A stretch of 64,000 nt of DNA, from positions 1,500,501 to 1,564,500 of the forward strand of contig NC_048539.1 in the NCBI RefSeq assembly GCF_902806685.2, written 5' to 3'. The notes beneath the pieces are model-generated. The model did not search any database. It saw only the letters and a program-made list of their open reading frames with translations, and was not told the DNA's origin. The translations under genes were made by a program, and so were the position numbers. This stretch comes from Maniola hyperantus. Lineage: Eukaryota; Arthropoda; Insecta; Lepidoptera; Nymphalidae. Each line of letters starts with the position of its first letter. The stretch's first letter is position 1. This document shows positions 59,476 through 64,000 of this stretch, one piece after another.

Positions 59476-60110
59476 AGTTCTATACTATACTATATAATAT
59501 TATATAGAGGTAAAGTTTGTCAGTTTGTTTGTAGGGGATAATCTTTAGAAGTACTGAACCGATTTTGAAAATTCTTTCACCAGTAGAAAGCTACATTATT
59601 TTTAAGTGAAATAATCTATATTTTATTTTCAAAAAATAGAGATACCTACGAAAGTAAAACTTAATACAGTCATGCACGGAAAGTGTAATAAATGACGATC
59701 TTTTAGAACAAAGGATAATGTTTCAAGTTATAAACAATACTGCATTAGAGAAGGGATCCCTAAAACGACAGGAATTAGATTACAGGATAAAAACGTAACA
59801 ATTCGGGGACTCAGTGGAAAGTCTTCCGATATTATACGAATGGTATCACGAACTTGGAATATCTGGATGCCGCAGGTTTATTAATTATAGTATAAAAACT
59901 AATTGCACCTATTTTATCCTGACTAAGATGACAGAGGATTGAAAATAATATTATAATATCCCAAATTCTTCTTGCAGTATTTTTTCAGTTAAAGTGATTT
60001 TTCTCTTAAAATGGCCTAAAAACCTTGATTTGTCATTACTGTTTCTTAATCTAAATATAAAATTTATCTTGATTTTCTTGTTCATTTTATCTCAATAACC
60101 CTAATCCTAA
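59475..60110. other. No gene; old REP-C-like text
   Basis: TATTATATAGAGGTAAAGTT near 59500 and ACCGATTTTGAAAATTC look like a remote interspersed element. Nothing coding is seen. Confidence 0.4.
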
Positions 60111-60117
60111 TCCTAAT

Positions 60118-60333
60118 CCTACTAATATTATAAATGTGAAAGTGTGGATGTTTGGATGTTTGTTACTCAATCACGCAAAATAGGCTGAATGGATTTGGAT
60201 GAAATTTGGAATGGAGATAGATTATACCCTGGATTAACACATGGGCTACTTTTTAGCCCGGAAAATCAAAGAGTTCCCGCGGGATTTTGAAATATGTAAG
60301 TCCACGCGGACGAAGTCGCGGGCATCTGCTAGT
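60118..60333 (-). repeat. REP-C copy
   Basis: ACTAATATTATAAATGTGAAAG at the left, preceded by (CCTAAT)4. GACGAAGTCGCGGGCATC at the right. Confidence 0.8.
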
Positions 60334-60567
60334 ATACTTATAATAATAAGCACTTTATCTATTTTGGGCACGCCTGGACGGACGGTAATATTATGGTTTG
60401 TAGTTTGCGGTATCTAGTTATTCCAAGTCCATGCTTTCGATATTATACGAATGGTATCACCCGGAATAAAAAGAGGCGGCGTTTTCAGGGACAAGACAGT
60501 TACATCTACATATTTTTACGCTTATTTTTGGAGTAGGGGAGCGTAAATAAAACGTTTTCCCTGACTT

Positions 60568-61139
60568 TTTAGGGTTCCGTACCTCAAAAGGAAAAACGGA
60601 ACCCTTATCACTTTGTTGTCTGTCTGCCAAGAAACCTAGGTATAGGCAGTAGCGTGCAGGTCATAGAGGCATAAATGCACTGCTTACCCCAGTTGTAAGC
60701 TCAATGCATATTTTGCATTACGACCTGCCAGTGAACAGGTTCCTACCAAACTAATGCCTACCCTGGCTTCAAACCCTGTGCACGCCACTGGGTATAGGGT
60801 ATACTTTCCGTTGACCTAGAATCATGAAATTCGGCAGGAGGGCAGGTCCAGCAGACATGAGGGGAAACATCTAAAAAGCGTGAATTTTTTGTTACATCAC
60901 AAGAAAAAAATTAAAATGTGTTCATGAACAAATATTGCTATATTGAACTTTCAAAGTAAGATTACTATACCAAGTGGGGTATCATAATATGAAAGGGCTG
61001 TACTTGTACATTCTAGAACAGATTTTTATTTATTTTTGGACATAATAGTTTTTGATTTATCGTGCACAATGGCAATTAAATACGATTGTAGTACGGAACT
61101 CCCGGTGCGCGAGTCTGACTCGCACTTGGCCGGTTTTTT
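60568..61139 (-). repeat. REP-D interrupted by a hAT-type MITE
   Basis: Hairpin end AGGGTTCCGTACCTCAAAAG at the left, GACTCGCACTTGGCCGG head at the right. 60647-60790 is foreign. Confidence 0.85.
60647..60790. mobile_element. hAT-type MITE, copy 2
   Basis: 144 bp, TIRs CAGTAGCGTGCA and TGCACGCCACTG. Perfect 8-bp target duplication GGTATAGG at 60639-60646 and 60791-60798. It shares AGGTCATAGAGGCATAAATG and GACCTGCCAGT with copy 1 at 43.6 kb. Confidence 0.92.
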
Positions 61140-61329
61140 TTCTGATGACAGGGTTTGCCCTTGACTGTGTTGTTATGGTTCATAGTTCATATACTCAAAG
61201 TATCTGCCTGCTCTGCACTCAAGGGTAAATTGCGTTCGTGAATCTCTGCGCGAAAAACATTTCCCTCAGAGTCACTGTTGTGACTCCAGACTCCAGAGGG
61301 ACATATTTTCTTATGTTATCCTTCACCAT

Positions 61330-61552
61330 TATCTAAAAGAGTTACTAGATACCCAACACCAGCAGTAAAAACTGCGCTGGCTCAACGCCACTTTGCCTTC
61401 TTAGCACCTTTATTATATAAAGCGATTGATAGGAAAACCACAATTAATAATATTAACAACTACTCGGCAAAAACAAAAATAGTTTCCTACCTCAAGAACC
61501 TTAGTTATGTGAGTATTGAAGAACTTTTAAGTGCACACCACATTTCTACGTA
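61330..61552 (+). pseudogene. LINE C-terminal remnant
   Basis: An open frame without a start reads SKRVTRYPTPAVKTALAQRH, FAFLAPLLYKAIDRK and SYLKNLSYVSIEELLS, ending in TAA at 61550. The RxPxxxTxxAQRxFxFLxPxLYxxI...YLxxLxYxxxExLL pattern is a LINE reverse-transcriptase tail. The 3' UTR may extend to the ATTTATTATT tail near 61900. Confidence 0.65.
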
Positions 61553-61572
61553 AAAATAATATACACACTTAC

Positions 61573-61574
<2 letters not shown>

Positions 61575-61606
<32 letters not shown>

Positions 61607-61642
61607 ACACACCCACACAATCATACACCCACACACATATGC
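61575..61642 (+). repeat. (CA)n microsatellite
   Basis: About 16 uninterrupted CA units followed by imperfect CCCACACA units. The open frame made of Thr-His repeats here is not a gene. Confidence 0.95.
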
Positions 61643-61644
61643 AT

Positions 61645-62480
61645 ATACACACGCCATGTGAATTTTTATTTTATTCTATTTTATTTTACTTATTTATCTT
61701 ATTTTATTGTTTAATTTAGATTTTATTATTAAGTAATAGTTAGATACTCAATAATTGTATTGTAAATTAAAAAAAGCTTATGTAACACGGAAGGCACTGG
61801 CTCCCATGACACAGTTTATACTTCTTTGGGAGCCAGTGGTCAAAGTCTTATGTGTCAAACCTTTTTTGCAAATAAAGATATATTTATTATTTATTTATTA
61901 TTATTTATTTATTAAATCAAGTTTTTTTTAATTCATTATAGGCAAATGCTTGACCACAATCACACCTGATGGAAAGTGACCATTCACCTAGAAGATTCAC
62001 TCTTGTTTTAAAGATACCCGGGTTGTAATTATTGGTAGGAAACACATATCATGGAAGAGTATTCCAAACCTTAGCCATCCATGCGTATGATAATGATGAC
62101 GCAAAACGTTTCGTGCGTGTAGATGGGATGTCGACGACATAAGGATAGAAACTTGCCCGACGTCTTGCGGTAACATAAACTACTTACCTACTGCTTAAAC
62201 TATTTTACTTTTACCGTATTTGTACAAGCTGTTCTGAAATCCAAAACAGGAAAATATAAGAATGTTCAACGCTAAATCCAGACGGAAACGAGGAGCGAAA
62301 TTTATTATTTAGGCAAACAGCAGAAAACTCTCAAGCGATATATTTTCCCTTGTATCGGAACCACGGTTCTGAATTGTAAAATGCGACCGTTGTAGTTAGG
62401 TTTCGAATTCTCGGGTAAAAGTCGTTCAATTTGCATACAGATACAGAAAGCGTATCCATACCTGCAGCTCAACAAGGTAT
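61645..62480. other. No gene; LINE-like 3' ends
   Basis: 61745-61915 ends in an A/T tail after AAATAAAGATATATTTATT with an internal hairpin (CACTGGCTCCCA and TGGGAGCCAGTGG). 61940-62180 contains CACACCTGATGGAAAGTGAC, another LINE-type 3' text. Nothing else is seen. Confidence 0.5.
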
Positions 62481-62489
62481 TCTCATTTT

Positions 62490-63120
62490 TTAACGACCTC
62501 AGGTCTCGGGTTCGATTTCTGGCAGCGGCAATTTAAGAAAATTTCTATTTTTTTATTCAGATACAAGTTAGCCCTTGACTGCAATCTCACCTGGTGGTAA
62601 GTGATGATCCAGTCTAAGATGATAGCGGGCTAACCTGGAAGGGGTATGGCAGTTTTTATTAAACCCATACCCCTTTGGTTTCTACACGGCATCGTACCGG
62701 AACGCTAAATTGCTTGGCGGCACGGCTTTGCCGGTAGGGTGGTAACCAGCCACGGCCGAAGCCTCCCACCAGACCAGACCAGAAATTTAGAAATTATAAA
62801 ATTCCAAACCCCTGCCAGGAATCGAACCCGGGACCTCCCACTATTAAGACCACAGCGCTCACCACTGCGCCAGGGAGGTCGTCAAAATATATCTCGTATT
62901 CTAAATTGTCTCTGGTGTTGCTGGTGGGAAGCTTGTTTTCACCCGCGTCAAAACCGAGCCAAGAGAGTTAGCGTTCCGGTACGATGCCGTCTAGAAACCG
63001 ATGGAGGAGGAGAAGGTATGGGTTTAATAAAATCTGTCATACCCCTTCCAAGTTAGCCCGCATCTATCTTAGACTGCATCATCACTTATCACCAGGGAGA
63101 TCCCAACAAGTGTCAAGAAC
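62490..63120. repeat. SINE-B cluster
   Basis: A minus, complete SINE-B at 62555-62882 (GCCCTTGACTGCAATCTCAC to CGCCAGGGAGGTCG) is flanked by plus SINE-B scraps: the B box at 62500-62525 and the body at 62905-63110. The complete copy seems to have landed inside an older SINE-B. Confidence 0.75.
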
Positions 63121-63266
63121 TAACATGAAAAGAAATAGGAAAAAAATGTAAAGTGGAATAGTTCTTCTGCTATAATATATCAGTGAAAGATTTTTTAGAA
63201 TCGGATCCTTAGTTCCAGAGATTACACCCTACATACAAACTTACAACTTCACCTCTTTATAAAAAG

Positions 63267-63523
63267 TACTAGCTGATGCCGGCGACTTTAAATTAGATTT
63301 TTAAAAATCCCATGTTGAGCTCTTTGATTTTCCGGGATAAAAAGCCTAGCCTATGTCACTTTCCAGGTCATTATCTATATCCATGCAAAAAATCACGTCA
63401 ATACGATGCACCGTTGCGACGTGATTGAAGGACAAACCAACAAATTAATAAACCAGCAAACTAACAAACGATTATTGTTTGTTGGTTTGCTTGCACACTT
63501 TCGCATTTATAATAAGGGTACTG
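63267..63523 (+). repeat. REP-C copy, CAAACAAACA type
   Basis: CTAGCTGATGCCGGCGAC start, ATAATAAGGGTACTGATT end. A local inversion near 63465-63490 (TTTGTTGGTTTG next to CAAACTAACAAA). Confidence 0.8.
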
Positions 63524-63524
63524 A

Positions 63525-64000
63525 TTGTGTTGATGACATAGTTCAATGATAGAGCTAATCAATGGTGAGACTATAAGGGTTCCTAGTTTTACTACGGATC
63601 CCTAAAAGCAACCGTTGTCTTGAGGTCTCCAGTGAAAGTCGTTCAATTTGCATACGAATGTAGAAGCTGGAGCCATATCTATAAAAAGTAGGTATTTGTT
63701 TCATTTTATTTTTGCTCCCTCCCCTTTTCTTCTTTTATTGTTCCCTGTTCTACCGTCAAACCGGTCCGTGGTTACTAAAGCTTGACGCATACAGACCGAG
63801 CGTGGAGCCAAAACTTTTGATAAAAAAATAAACTCGGCATTGTGTACTCTTAATATATTATGAAAACATAAAAAAAAACAATTAAAAAATCCGACTTCCA
63901 AAACCACTACAACGTAAAAAATAACTTTTGTTTCTACACGTGTTAAAGTCGGGTGAGCTTCACGCTTTGATTTCTAGTTGCTTTCATTACTTATGCCCGC
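63525..64000. other. No gene; a new repeat begins at the edge
   Basis: A short minus open frame at 63701-63907 has no motif. GAAGTCGG-type text occurs near 63890 in inverse. The last bases (CTTATGCCCGC) look like the head of a REP-C or REP-E running out of the window. Confidence 0.45.

Noticed and set aside
61531..61719. Thr-His repeat protein
   Set aside because: It is an open frame across a CA microsatellite.

Overview
The window looks like a lepidopteran nuclear genome fragment. It is AT-rich and intron-rich. It is packed with short interspersed repeats of a type I associate with moths and butterflies: tRNA-headed SINEs, short elements carrying (CAGA)n or (GTCA)n microsatellites, and foldback MITEs. 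The organism call is inference from repeat style and one animal gene. No taxon-specific marker was searched.

One cellular protein-coding gene is recognisable: a neuroligin on the minus strand, 33318 down to 6126. I assembled ten coding exons from splice signals and reading-phase continuity. In transcript order they are 33318-32702, 31840-31623, 29735-29586, 24241-24041, 21441-20949, 19368-19278, 14575-14381, 11325-11174, 10423-10305 and 7084-6126. The lengths sum to 3195 nt, a multiple of three, giving 1064 residues: a signal-anchor-like hydrophobic stretch, a low-complexity linker, a catalytically dead cholinesterase-like domain, one membrane span and a cytoplasmic tail ending in a possible PDZ ligand. 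Exons 2, 3, 6, 7 and 8 are too short or lack a suitable Met, so they were found by splicing logic.

The most unusual structure is in intron 3 just after exon 3. It is a 115-bp tandem array (28921-29578) made from a deleted copy of exon 3 plus its splice donor, with five full units and one partial. Every full unit keeps an intact GTGAGT donor. A second, older partial exon duplication (a ghost of exon 8) lies in intron 8 at 10940-11100. An RTE-like LINE tail ends about 15 bp upstream of exon 9's acceptor, with an open frame running into the exon.

Layout: 1-6125 is the 3' flank (repeats, two foldback DNA elements). 6126-33318 is neuroligin with repeat-filled introns. 33319-64000 is its 5' flank, with no supported cellular gene: only LINE C-terminal remnants, MITEs (including three with 8-bp target duplications typical of hAT elements), a 101-bp satellite and a 263-bp tandem repeat.

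Repeat labels used below are mine. SINE-A has a tRNA-like head and a (TGA)n tail. SINE-B has a tRNA-like head and a conserved GTGCCGCCAAGCG body. SINE-I has a tRNA-like head and a terminal hairpin. REP-C starts CTAGCTGATGCCCGCGAC and carries (CAGA)n or a CAAACAAACA tract. REP-D starts CCGGCCAAGTGCGAGTC and ends in a GGTTCCGT/ACGGAACC hairpin. REP-E starts CTAGCTTATGC and carries (GTCA)n. REP-F contains CACCTGATGTTAAGTG. REP-G contains GTGTTGGGGACAATACG. All family assignments rest on copies compared by eye within this window and recalled resemblance, not on a library search.
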